From Sphingobacterium kitahiroshimense (lineage in GTDB: Bacteria; Bacteroidota; Bacteroidia; Sphingobacteriales; Sphingobacteriaceae): DNA of 64,000 bases. Under the pieces are notes generated by a model that saw only the letters and a program-made list of their open reading frames with translations, was not told the origin of the DNA and did not search any database. Location: positions 3,906,001 through 3,970,000 of the forward strand of contig NZ_JAOQNK010000001.1 in the NCBI RefSeq assembly GCF_025961315.1. The letters are read 5' to 3'. A program made the translations under genes and the position numbers. This document shows, in pieces, positions 25,120 through 33,192 of the stretch. Numbering within the stretch: position 1 is the stretch's first letter; the number at the start of each line of letters is the position of its first letter.

Positions 25120-26766
25120 ATGAAAAATATTGTTAAGATTTTAATGCTGGCATGTTTGGTGAATTCGTCAAGCTGTACAAAATTGGATGAAAATGCTTAT
25201 GATGTAATTGTCGCGGATGATTTTTATAAAAATAAAAATGAAGTTATATCTGCTGTACTGCGGCCTTATACCCATGCCAATGCGTGGATATCGCCATCTG
25301 GACAGGATGGATGGTGGCGTCCTGCCGAATTATCTGCCGATCAATTGGCCTGGCCAACCAAAGGGCGTCACGGAGAGGACGGTGGAAAATGGAAGCGACT
25401 GCATTATCATACCTGGACAGTCGACGAAGGTGGATTAAATAATGCATGGGTATTAATGTATTGGGGGGTAGGATTATGCAACAGTCCGATCGATATTCTT
25501 GAAAAATCCGATGTTTCCACCATGGGAATTGCCGAAGAGGAGAAGAAGCAATATATTGCCGAGCTTAAGCTTTTACGGGCACTGCACTATTTAAAGTTAA
25601 TGGATTTATTTGGAAATATACCCATTACAACCAAAGCACCGAGTTCGGCAGAGGAGCCTTTACCGGCCCCTTCTTCTACTAAGGAAGTATTTGAATTTAT
25701 TGAAAAGGAAATTTTAGAGAATATTGGTGCTGCACCAAAATTGTCGAAAAGTATGCTTGGACGTGTTTCTCAAGCTGCTGGTTACGCCATGTTGGTCGAG
25801 CTGTATCTAAATGCTGAAAAGTGGTATGGACAACCACGATGGGATGATTGTATCGCTGCAGCTGATAAACTGATAGCAGGTGCAGCAGGCGGATTGAATG
25901 GTGCCATGGCGCTGGATCCGAACATACAAGATTCGTATGTGCCGACAAATGATATGTCCAAAGAAACCCTGTTTTCTATTGCATACGATTATCAAAAGGC
26001 CGATTTTGAGCCTGGTTTCCCAAGTGAATTTTATCACTTTTTGCAGAGCGAGATTTACGGTGGCGGAAGAAATGGTAATAATGGTATTGTCGTCATTCCA
26101 GGGGTTTTTAGTCAGTACAACGAAAAGGATCTGCGGAAAAAGGAGTGGTTTTTCAGTGGTCCGATGGTTAAGTTTGCCGACGGTAAAATTGTTGAAGGAT
26201 CGGAAGAATATAAGGGAGAACAGCTTGTCTTTGTTGACGCTATTCGAAGAGCAAAGTCTGGAGGGACGTCATCAACCATGAGCGATGGTGAGGAAAACAG
26301 TGGAATCCGATTCAATAAATATAAACTCGGTAATTCGATTGATGGAACTGTCGACGGCGTTAAAATCCCTGTCAATGATCAGTACAACAATACGGACTGG
26401 AACGTTTATCGTTTGAGCTGGATTTATTTCGCGAAAGCAGAAGCGTTGATGCGTAAAAATGGCGGTGTTGCTTCTCAAGATGCGGTCGATTTGATCAATG
26501 CTTGCAAAAAACGGGCATTTTCTGATCCAGATTGGACAAAGGAACAATATACGACAGCAACATTGACACTGGAAGAGCTCCTAGCTGAACGTGGACGTGA
26601 GTTTATTTTCGAAGGCTTCAGAAGGAGAGATTTAGTTCGTTTTGGCAAATTTCATTCAGCAAATTGGTGGGATCATAAACCGACAGCTGAGACCAAGATA
26701 ATATTTCCGATCCCTCAACAACAGATAACGATGAACCCGAATCTAAAACAAAACCCGGGTTATTAA
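25120..26766 (+). CDS. SusD/RagB-family substrate-binding lipoprotein
   Basis: 548 residues. Lipobox LACLVNSSSC with Cys20. SusD helical framework: AELKLLRALHYLKLMDLFGN with IPIT, YAMLVELYLNAEKW, and C-terminal LEELLAERGREFIFEGFRRR followed by DLVRFGKF and IFPIPQQQITMNPNLKQNPG. This is the canonical RagB/SusD ending. It is the second gene of the operon with the SusC gene at 22028 and is followed by a long terminator hairpin. Confidence 0.93.
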   Translation: MKNIVKILMLACLVNSSSCTKLDENAYDVIVADDFYKNKNEVISAVLRPYTHANAWISPSGQDGWWRPAELSADQLAWPTKGRHGEDGGKWKRLHYHTWTVDEGGLNNAWVLMYWGVGLCNSPIDILEKSDVSTMGIAEEEKKQYIAELKLLRALHYLKLMDLFGNIPITTKAPSSAEEPLPAPSSTKEVFEFIEKEILENIGAAPKLSKSMLGRVSQAAGYAMLVELYLNAEKWYGQPRWDDCIAAADKLIAGAAGGLNGAMALDPNIQDSYVPTNDMSKETLFSIAYDYQKADFEPGFPSEFYHFLQSEIYGGGRNGNNGIVVIPGVFSQYNEKDLRKKEWFFSGPMVKFADGKIVEGSEEYKGEQLVFVDAIRRAKSGGTSSTMSDGEENSGIRFNKYKLGNSIDGTVDGVKIPVNDQYNNTDWNVYRLSWIYFAKAEALMRKNGGVASQDAVDLINACKKRAFSDPDWTKEQYTTATLTLEELLAERGREFIFEGFRRRDLVRFGKFHSANWWDHKPTAETKIIFPIPQQQITMNPNLKQNPGY

Positions 26767-26810
26767 TGAATAAAAGTATAGTGGCTATCTTTTTGAGTCT
26801 ATTGTGCTTT

Positions 26811-26828
26811 TATACTGCTAGCAGTATA
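26811..26828. repeat. 18-bp perfect palindrome
   Basis: TATACTGCTAGCAGTATA, downstream of the SusD gene; possibly a protein-binding site. Confidence 0.45.
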
Positions 26829-26852
26829 TGATTTATGTGTTGTTGAAAGACG

Positions 26853-26908
26853 GCATAAAAAATGGCGATGTATTTTCACTTTTAGAAATACATTGCCATT
26901 TTTTATGC
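26853..26908 (+). terminator. Long-stem terminator of SusCD operon
   Basis: A 22-bp stem with a single mismatch (GCATAAAAAATGGC-ATGTATTT against its complement), a 10-nt loop and TTTTTT inside the right arm. It can act on both strands. Confidence 0.8.
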
Positions 26909-27152
26909 TTACTTGTTTTAGTTTCTTACCATCCACCTGTTGCATAAATTGAATGTAATCAAGAGCTTTCTGTAAAGTAGAACAGATCTTTACTCATTAT
27001 TTAATTTGTCACTGTGTGACTGTTTGCCAAATAAAAGCCATCTCAATTTATCACTTAGTCGAGTTAAGGAAGCCGTGAGCAGCGACATGGCTATCATTTC
27101 CTTGCTCATCATTACTGCGTTACTCGTTTCATAGTTTTTTAGCGCTTGTTCG

Positions 27153-27350
27153 AAGGTGACCTTAAAAAGAAGTGCTTTTTAAGGTGAGCTTATAGTTCTT
27201 GTACTTGTTTTAAGGTCAATTATTGAGCTGACCTTACAAAGAGGTGTTTTTTAAGGTGAGCTTGTAGTTCTTGTACTTGTTTTAAGGTCAGTTATTGAGC
27301 TCACCTTAAAAATGGGTATTTTTTAAGGTGAGCTTATAGTTCTTGTACTG
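27153..27350. repeat. 72-bp tandem repeat, about 2.7 copies
   Basis: AAGGTGAGCTT...GTTCTTGTACT units start at 27181, 27253 and 27325, exactly 72 bp apart. Each carries the dyad AAGGTCA...TGACCTT or GAGCTCACCTT, and the copies differ by point changes that partly keep the pairing. It is noncoding and lies in the 795-bp gap between SusD and hipA. Confidence 0.8.
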
Positions 27351-27420
27351 TCCGAATAAAGTAATGGTTTTCATTGGAGAGGTATTTTGTTTTATGAATT
27401 TTTAAATTGTTCATTAGAAA

Positions 27421-27485
27421 TTATTACTACCATGTTAGTAGTAAGTGAAATTTTTTACACATAACTACTATCATGGTATTAGTTG
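27421..27485. promoter_or_regulatory. Two CATG-centred palindromes, 41 bp apart
   Basis: Near-palindromes 27421-27444 and 27462-27485 share the core ACTAnCATGnTAGT. Their centres are 41 bp apart, about four helical turns. They lie downstream of hipA; related GGTATTA half-sites lie upstream of hipB near 29093-29130. Confidence 0.4.
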
Positions 27486-27561
27486 TTCTGTTTTTAATTT
27501 CTTACTACTGTGCCTGAGCGTTGCTTGTTGTTTTTAAAGTTAAAAGGTTCCATTAGCTATT

Positions 27562-28788
27562 TTATTTGTTAATGAAAGAAGATATGTGGGATATATTTTT
27601 CTGATGTACATTAAATTTTTTAGCTAGGTCTTTCCACTGCGATAAAGCATCTCTCGTTTGCTCAATAATTTCTGCAATAAGAGATTTTGATAACTTTGCT
27701 TCTGTACCCAGGCTATGTAAATGACTGATTGATGGATTTCTACCTTCACCTTTTACCATTGTACTTTGCTCTCCATTGGGACCGCTAGAAAAAGTGAGAT
27801 CATAAGCGGGTGATAGTTTCCATATCCCAGTTTTATCCATCAAAAAACTGAAATTTTTAGCGTGATCATCTCTATTATGAGCGAGTACATTAAAAACAGC
27901 AAGTCTATACATGGTTTCAACTTCGCGAATATCTTTAGTTAGTACGTGTGTTAGATTTAATAAATCTTCATAATCTAGTGATGGTGCTCTAAAATCGCTA
28001 TGTAATAAACCGCTCGCAGTGTGCATGTGAAATTTATTATTTTTATCTCTATCAAATCGTTGAACAGCAAAATAGCCAGATCCTTTTTGTGAAGAAAATA
28101 AATGGATGTCAGGCATTAGAACTCCCGCTTCTTTGGCTAATAATGCGTAAACATATTCAATTGCTCCGGAATCGGAACCATCTTGTGAATTAGGAAATTT
28201 AACAAGCCAGGGTTCAAAATCATTATCGAGGTGCTCGGTACCATATGAAATATTTTCACGAAGCTTATCGACTGCAATCAGTGCTTTGGGGCGAGCGCCT
28301 GCAGATGAGCCGTTTAAAGCCAAAAGCTCTAATAAAATATCTTCGGAAGTTCCTTGTAATACTTCTTCTGTTTGAGTAGCTAAATGATCCAAGTTAATGA
28401 ATTGATGTGCATCAGAGGTACTATTATCGGGTTCGTAAACCAAAGCTCCCATGCCATGGAAACCAACGTGAGCAAGACGATCTAAAGGGGAAATCGTTGC
28501 TGGTTCTATACCTTGAGATCTTGCCATGCGATCAAAAAGTAATCGGCCCCAGCCATCAGGAAGACTATCATTGAAAACTCCTGCTAATCCCTCAAAAGGA
28601 CGTCTAGGAAGTTCTATTAGTCCGCTTTGTGAAGGAAGACGAAAAGGAGAAATAGCGATACCAGTTTGTAAAAATTCAGCATAATACTCGAAATAAATGG
28701 TTTCTTCATGAATGGCTAAACGCCCTACGGGTTGAATATGGGAATCAAAATCCAAGCCGACTTTAATTTCTTTGATAGCTTCTCTCAT
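27562..28788 (-). CDS. hipA: HipA-type toxin kinase
   Basis: 408 residues, close to the family length. N-terminal HipA_N region (PVGRLAIHEETIYFEY), Couple_hipA-type segment (FEGLAGVFNDSLPDGWGRLL), P-loop-like NGSSAGARPK (160-169), catalytic NVLAHNRDDHAKNFSFL with D307/D308 and N312, and the metal-binding D330 in LSPAYDLTFS. HipA phosphorylates a tRNA synthetase (GltX in E. coli) and causes growth arrest or persistence. All key residues are present. It overlaps hipB by 4 nt. Confidence 0.93.
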   Translation of the reverse strand: MREAIKEIKVGLDFDSHIQPVGRLAIHEETIYFEYYAEFLQTGIAISPFRLPSQSGLIELPRRPFEGLAGVFNDSLPDGWGRLLFDRMARSQGIEPATISPLDRLAHVGFHGMGALVYEPDNSTSDAHQFINLDHLATQTEEVLQGTSEDILLELLALNGSSAGARPKALIAVDKLRENISYGTEHLDNDFEPWLVKFPNSQDGSDSGAIEYVYALLAKEAGVLMPDIHLFSSQKGSGYFAVQRFDRDKNNKFHMHTASGLLHSDFRAPSLDYEDLLNLTHVLTKDIREVETMYRLAVFNVLAHNRDDHAKNFSFLMDKTGIWKLSPAYDLTFSSGPNGEQSTMVKGEGRNPSISHLHSLGTEAKLSKSLIAEIIEQTRDALSQWKDLAKKFNVHQKNISHISSFINK

Positions 28789-29093
28789 TTTATATGTCCT
28801 CTTTTGCGGGTTGGGAGATTAGTGTCTTTTAATACTTCATCTATTGAGCTAAAGTGCGGTTTAGTGGGTTTTAATGTATTAATCATCTCTTCCAGTCCAC
28901 CAACAATAATTAACAGCTTCAGCAATGATTCTAAAGAAATCGTGCCCTTTTGTTCAAACTTGCGTAAAGTAGCCAAAGGCACACCTGACCGATCAGCAAG
29001 ACCCTCTTGAGTTAAACCCACAGATAATCTTTTTTTCTGCATATACTTTGCAATTTTTAATTGTGCTTTAGATGGAGATATAAGTGATATCAT
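28785..29093 (-). CDS. hipB: HipB-type antitoxin, XRE family
   Basis: 102 residues. The XRE HTH (about 15-70) contains KRLSVGLTQEGLADRSGVPL and ATLRKFEQKGTISLESLLKL. The C-terminal tail is short, as in HipB. It represses its own operon and neutralises HipA. ATGA-type overlap with hipA. GGTA(G/T)TA half-sites just upstream (29093-29130) are candidate operators. Confidence 0.88.
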   Translation of the reverse strand: MISLISPSKAQLKIAKYMQKKRLSVGLTQEGLADRSGVPLATLRKFEQKGTISLESLLKLLIIVGGLEEMINTLKPTKPHFSSIDEVLKDTNLPTRKRGHIK

Positions 29094-29204
29094 AGTGGTA
29101 GTAAATTTAGTTTTGTGGTATTAACTAATATTATTGTAGTACAAATATACAAAATGTTAGTGATAATTATACTTGTTACAGACTGTATTTCTTATCGTTA
29201 ATCG

Positions 29205-29396
29205 TTATCTTAAAGGTAATTATAAACTTTTACCATCCCGTTGGGATATTTCCATTGTTTTTAGGGGCTTGGCGGACCTTTGAACTGTTATTTGTTGCTT
29301 TCTAGGTCTAGGAAATTGCCCTACCTGTGCGCTGATGGTCTTAACTCAATAGACCATGAATTTAAGTATCTTATTACATACACTTATTGATAAAAT
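29205..29396 (+). repeat. Duplicated HTH upstream region (intact copy)
   Basis: Nearly identical to 21442-21628, covering the leader and first 12 or so codons of the HTH gene at 29356. Long noncoding conservation suggests a regulatory or recombination site. Confidence 0.7.
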
Positions 29397-29673
29397 TGAA
29401 AAACTAACAGAAGCTTTACTACTGATCTGTAAACTGCTCTCTCTACTCACCGCTGCTTCACGAGGCAAAAAAGCCGAAACTAGTTCGCTGTCTGAACGTA
29501 AGCTTTGGACACAGCGTGAAGTAATGGAATATTTGAGTATAAGCCTTTCCACATATAAGAGACGAGTGAAGGAAGGTCTGCTTAAACCCATGACACTGAC
29601 CGGGGACGACCGCTACTTTGAAGAGGACCTGACCGAGGCTATGGAACGTAGTCGTATGAAGGGTAAGGTTTAA
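29356..29673 (+). CDS. Helix-turn-helix (HTH_17/excisionase-like) protein
   Basis: 105 residues. N-terminal helix (about 1-30), then the HTH domain LWTQREVMEYLSISLSTYKR with RVKEGLLKPMTL and a wing containing DDRYF. This is the MerR-like/excisionase architecture usual in Bacteroidota mobile elements, where such proteins control excision or transfer. Its leader and 5' end are duplicated at 21442, and an in-frame remnant follows its stop codon. Confidence 0.8.
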   Translation: MNLSILLHTLIDKIEKLTEALLLICKLLSLLTAASRGKKAETSSLSERKLWTQREVMEYLSISLSTYKRRVKEGLLKPMTLTGDDRYFEEDLTEAMERSRMKGKV

Positions 29674-29993
29674 GGCTGCCGTTTCGCGCTATGGCACAAG
29701 GTCAATGACGGTGGCTTTACCTATTTCGCAACAGAGGGAAATGCTCTATACAGTCGGGGAATCTACATTTTTATCAGACAATTTCATTTAATTGCCCGCC
29801 AGTGTCATGTTGATCCTGGTAATAATCAATTTATCCATGAGGTGCCGATGGTGCGGATGGAAAAAATGAAAATGACGGGTAGGGAAATCAGACGCTCTTG
29901 TAAAATTAGGAGATGGACGGATAACTTTACATTTTTTCGCTTGGGCGACGCCGCTGTTATAGTTGCCAGATATGCTGCGCCATAGTGCGAAAC
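29674..29993 (+). repeat. Inverted-repeat-bounded ~310-bp element
   Basis: GTTTCGCGCTATGGCACA (29681-29698) is complementary (16 of 18) to 29976-29993. Directly after the TAA of the HTH gene and in its frame, about 103 codons are open (FALWHKVNDGGFTYFATEGN ... LGDAAVIVARYAAP) with no ATG until late. It could be a MITE-like element or a mobile-element remnant. From 29994 to 30203 no feature is seen. Confidence 0.5.
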
Positions 29994-30203
29994 CTGCCTT
30001 TTTTTGAATTGTGCCGATCAAATGAGGTCAAAAGAAATCAATATGACTCAATCTAGCTCAAAACTTCATTTTCGCTCGCTATCACGATATGTTTGTCTTA
30101 TTAAATAAGCTCGCGAGGAATATTTAATGTATTAATTAACAGGTTTTTAAATGGATGGACTAATGGATTGGAATAGTTTATTCAAGTAATTAAATGAAAC
30201 ATT

Positions 30204-30833
30204 ATGGCAACAAAAATGAAGGCCCTGATCGGGTTTGCGAAAATGAGAGACGATGAATTGGTGATGTCTTGCAGAACAATAATCGGTGCAATGACCGGAA
30301 ATCCCAAATACCCAAATCCGACGCCTGATCTGCTGGATCTGGAATCAATTTTGGAAGATTTTATCACCAAGCTTGCGGTATCTAGAAAAAGAGGATCGCC
30401 CGAAGATACTGCACTTAAAAATGAAAGCCGGGAACCCTTAATCGTTGCGCTGCAACAGTTGGGTTATTATATAAACGGTGTGGCACAAGGGCATCTTTCA
30501 ACCTTGCTTAGTTCCGGATTTCCAACGAACAGTGCATCGTTCGGTAATCAGGTACCGCTTAAAATCGATAATGTGAGGCTTTCGGATGGCCGCCAATCGG
30601 GACAGGTAAAACTGGAATTTGCTCCGCAGAAAATGGCAACCATCTATGAATACCGCTACCGGATCCGTGATGACTTTGAACAATTATGGGGTGATCGTTT
30701 TACGACGACATCATCGCGCGGGAATATCATTGCTCCTCTGGAAGTTGGAAAATTTTATGAGGTGCAGGTTCGCGCGGTCAACACGCAGGGTACTGGTGAC
30801 TGGAGCGATGCGGCAAGTATACTGGTTCGATAG
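30204..30833 (+). CDS. Fibronectin type III domain protein
   Basis: 209 residues with no signal peptide. The N-terminal ~110 residues are helical (ALIGFAKMRDDELVMSCRTI). The C-terminal ~95 residues form one FN3 domain: KLEFAPQKMATIYEYRYRIR, then GKFYEVQVRAVNTQGTGDWS. It abuts a DUF5675 gene (next start directly after its stop). The set FN3 - DUF5675 - small membrane protein looks phage-derived. Confidence 0.7.
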   Translation: MATKMKALIGFAKMRDDELVMSCRTIIGAMTGNPKYPNPTPDLLDLESILEDFITKLAVSRKRGSPEDTALKNESREPLIVALQQLGYYINGVAQGHLSTLLSSGFPTNSASFGNQVPLKIDNVRLSDGRQSGQVKLEFAPQKMATIYEYRYRIRDDFEQLWGDRFTTTSSRGNIIAPLEVGKFYEVQVRAVNTQGTGDWSDAASILVR

Positions 30834-31298
30834 GTGATAAAAGTAGTACGAGCGAGACAGGGGAAGCAAAGTACCCTGTCTTACATTTTTGTCGATGGAG
30901 AATTCATCTGTTATGCACTAGAAGATGCCATTCGCGATGTGAAAATCAAAGGGGAAACGGCAATTCCAGCTGGTCAATACTCTCTGATTTTGAATGCCTA
31001 TGGTGCCATGAATGCCCGGTATAAACGCCTGTTTCCAGAGTTTCACAAGGGCATGGTCGAAATCGAAGGAATTCCTAATTATAACTATGTCTATATCCAT
31101 ATCGGAAATAATATTGGTGATACTTCTGGTTGCATCCTGGTCGGTAACAGCTATGAATTGATCGATGGTGACTATGAATTACGAAAATCGAAGAAAGCAT
31201 ATATCTCTTTATACAAAATGCTGATCGACAAAATGGCATATGATGCAGTTTGTGTGCAAGTTGATAACCAAATGCTAGACAGTAACGGAGTAAGCTAG
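30834..31298 (+). CDS. DUF5675 family protein
   Basis: 154 residues starting with GTG directly after the previous stop. Family pattern: LSYIFVDGEFICYALEDAIR, ETAIPAGQYSLIL, FPEFHKGMVEIEGIPNYNYV, and IHIGNNIGDTSGCILVG with a conserved His and Cys. DUF5675 proteins occur in phages and phage-like elements; activity unknown (a cell-wall role is often suspected). Confidence 0.8.
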   Translation: MIKVVRARQGKQSTLSYIFVDGEFICYALEDAIRDVKIKGETAIPAGQYSLILNAYGAMNARYKRLFPEFHKGMVEIEGIPNYNYVYIHIGNNIGDTSGCILVGNSYELIDGDYELRKSKKAYISLYKMLIDKMAYDAVCVQVDNQMLDSNGVS

Positions 31299-31392
31299 TA
31301 ACGATGTTAGAGAGTGAGAAGGTTAGTAAGTGAGAAAGGTTTAACTAACTAACTAACTAACCTTTAGCTTTCTAACCTTTTTTAAAAAAAAC
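31299..31392. repeat. Low-complexity GGTTAG-type element
   Basis: GTTAG units on one side and their complement (AACTAACTAACTAACCTTT) on the other can fold back. It separates two genes of the phage-like cassette. Confidence 0.6.
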
Positions 31393-31393
31393 A

Positions 31394-31696
31394 ATGAAAA
31401 AAATCATAAAAAAAATAAGCGGTGCTATACAGATCATCTTGCTGGCGCCGGTGAAGTTACCTGCTAAAGTGTTGAATGTCCTTAAATACATCGGACTTGG
31501 AATGGGTATTATTGAGTCTGTAATGGTAGAAGATGAAGAAGTCGCATCTGCGGCGAAAAATAATTCACAGGCACGCTCTTCAAATGGCCTTTTGGGTGGT
31601 ACAGAAGATGATGTTGCCGGCGCTATAAAACCTCCAGATCGCATCGTAAAATATGACCTGGAAACTGGAAAGGAGATCTTGGATGAAACTGAATGA
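31394..31696 (+). CDS. Small protein with hydrophobic N-terminal helix
   Basis: 100 residues: a basic amphipathic start (MKKIIKKISGAIQIILLAPV), a second hydrophobic part, and an acidic tail (DRIVKYDLETGKEILDETE). No family recognised. It overlaps the next gene by 14 nt. Part of the FN3/DUF5675 cassette. Confidence 0.6.
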   Translation: MKKIIKKISGAIQIILLAPVKLPAKVLNVLKYIGLGMGIIESVMVEDEEVASAAKNNSQARSSNGLLGGTEDDVAGAIKPPDRIVKYDLETGKEILDETE

Positions 31697-31850
31697 TATC
31701 CGGATTTCGGCACTAGGGGGAACCATCTGCTCGATATGGGCAAGTTTTTCTTTTGGCGATCTTTTTCAGACAGCACTCCTCGCTGCGGTTGGGACAGTGG
31801 TGAGTTTTGTGACAAGTAGACTCCTGGGCAAGCTCAGGAAACGCAAATAG
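31683..31850 (+). CDS. Holin-like small membrane protein
   Basis: 55 residues from the ATG at 31683, within the 3' end of the preceding gene. One or two TM helices (ALGGTICSIWASFSFGDLF, ALLAAVGTVVSFVTSRLL) and a basic C-terminus KLRKRK, a holin-like layout. Ends just before a strong terminator. Confidence 0.6.
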   Translation: MKLNDIRISALGGTICSIWASFSFGDLFQTALLAAVGTVVSFVTSRLLGKLRKRK

Positions 31851-31862
31851 GATGATAATAAT

Positions 31863-31888
31863 AGAGCCGTACGGTTAGGTACGGCTCT
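31863..31888 (+). terminator. Terminator of phage-like cassette
   Basis: AGAGCCGTAC (31863-31872) pairs perfectly with GTACGGCTCT (31879-31888); the T-run is weak. Confidence 0.75.
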
Positions 31889-31941
31889 GTTGTAAAAAAT
31901 CTAAAATGCTAAATAAATTAGTATTTTAGATTTTTTATAAT

Positions 31942-31949
31942 TATATTTG
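31942..31949 (+). promoter_or_regulatory. TATATTTG -7 box of Rpn gene
   Basis: Consensus Bacteroidota -7 element, 25 bp before the ATG at 31974. It also excludes an upstream start at 31947. Confidence 0.6.
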
Positions 31950-31973
31950 TCTTATAACCAATACTTAATAATT

Positions 31974-32921
31974 ATGGCGAAGTCAAATCGACATCTTGGT
32001 AAATACGTTGACCCTAATACAGACTTTGGGTGGAAATTTTATTTTGGTCGAGAAGAAAACAAAATTTTATTGATTGAATTTCTTAACAGTTTATTTGAGG
32101 GGCAAAAAGTAATTTCTGATTTGAGTTATAAATTGGTTGAACACGATGGAGATCATCAGGATATGCGTCGTGTTGTCTTTGATCTGCTTTGTAAGGGGAG
32201 TAATGGCGAGTACTTTATTGTAGAGATGCAACAACTATTTCAAGAATTCTTTAAAGATAGAGCAGTGTATTATACTTCTCGATTGATCAATAAACAACTG
32301 GCACGAGGTAAAAAAGGCAACGATTATTTTCTTCCTGAAGTTTATTTCATCGGTATATTAGAATTTAGAATGGATAGAATTAAATCTGCTCTACCTGTTC
32401 ATGAGACGGAAAGTCGCTACTTTTATGATGTCGCATTATGCGATAAGTATACGCATGAAGTTTTTTATGACAAGCTGGGATATAAAATGGTTTCCCTTCC
32501 GTCTTTTACAAAGAAGCCAAATGAACTGAATAGTGTCATGGATCAGTGGTTGTATCTACTTAAACACTTGAGCACCATGGATAAATTGCCGTATTTTTTG
32601 GATAAGAGGATATTTGGCCTTATCTTTGAAATAGGAGAGATAGGTAAATTAACAGAGGAGGATCTCATGTCATACGAAGCAAGTTTGAAACATAAGCGTG
32701 ATGCTGAGAGTGTATATAATTCAGCATTGAAGGCAGGTCGAATATCTGGTCATGCTCAAGGAGTGATTGAAGGAAAGATCGAAGGAAAGATTGAAGGAAA
32801 GATTGAAGGTGAGCGAAAAAAAGCTATTGAGACGGCCATTAATTTGAAAAAAATGGACATTTCGATTGAAAAAATTTCTAAAGCCACGGGGCTTTCTATA
32901 GAAGAAGTTGAACAGCTTTAG
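31974..32921 (+). CDS. Rpn-family PD-(D/E)XK nuclease / putative transposase
   Basis: 315 residues from the Met at 31974. N-terminal GKYVDPNTDFGWKFYFGREE and the nuclease core DMRRVVFDLLCKGSNGEYFI, VEMQQ (D...E-x-Q), followed by FFKDRAVYYTSRLINKQLARG. This is the Bacteroidota Rpn/PD-(D/E)XK transposase-like family (PF12784). The C-terminus has three GKIEGKIEG-type repeats from a 12-bp tandem repeat, a known length-variable spot in this family. E. coli RpnA-like proteins promote recombination, and relatives act in phage defence. Confidence 0.88.
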   Translation: MAKSNRHLGKYVDPNTDFGWKFYFGREENKILLIEFLNSLFEGQKVISDLSYKLVEHDGDHQDMRRVVFDLLCKGSNGEYFIVEMQQLFQEFFKDRAVYYTSRLINKQLARGKKGNDYFLPEVYFIGILEFRMDRIKSALPVHETESRYFYDVALCDKYTHEVFYDKLGYKMVSLPSFTKKPNELNSVMDQWLYLLKHLSTMDKLPYFLDKRIFGLIFEIGEIGKLTEEDLMSYEASLKHKRDAESVYNSALKAGRISGHAQGVIEGKIEGKIEGKIEGERKKAIETAINLKKMDISIEKISKATGLSIEEVEQL

Positions 32922-33036
32922 CTGTCTTCATATTTTATAAAATGAGCTTGCTAAAGCTTTGTTATAAATATATTCTAATGACGAATAAAAAGTAAATTCG
33001 TAAAAATCAATATTAATTAAACTTTGAATAAAATAG

Positions 33037-33074
33037 AAAAGGCTGCAACTGTAAAAAGTTACAGCCTTTTTTTG
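33037..33074 (+). terminator. Terminator of Rpn gene
   Basis: AAAAGGCTG (33037-33045) pairs with CAGCCTTTT (33062-33070), then T. Confidence 0.8.
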
Positions 33075-33130
33075 AAATAGTTCGTGTTCTGATAATATCA
33101 TTTGATACTATCAAGCGGTAAATGATTATC

Positions 33131-33164
33131 ATAAAAAAGGCCTTCCCCGATCAAGGAGAAGGCC
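33131..33164 (-). terminator. Terminator of gldLM
   Basis: GGCCTTC (33139-33145) pairs with GAAGGCC (33158-33164); the minus strand continues with TTTTTT. Confidence 0.8.
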
Positions 33165-33192
33165 ATGTGTAAATAGGTAGGTATTAGTATCT

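Noticed and set aside
27153..27350. 72-bp tandem repeats as a CRISPR array
   Set aside because: Units are contiguous with no unique spacers, too long, only about 2.7 copies, and there are no cas genes.
31947..31973. Upstream start of the Rpn protein
   Set aside because: The TATATTTG promoter box covers 31942-31949, so translation must begin downstream, at 31974.
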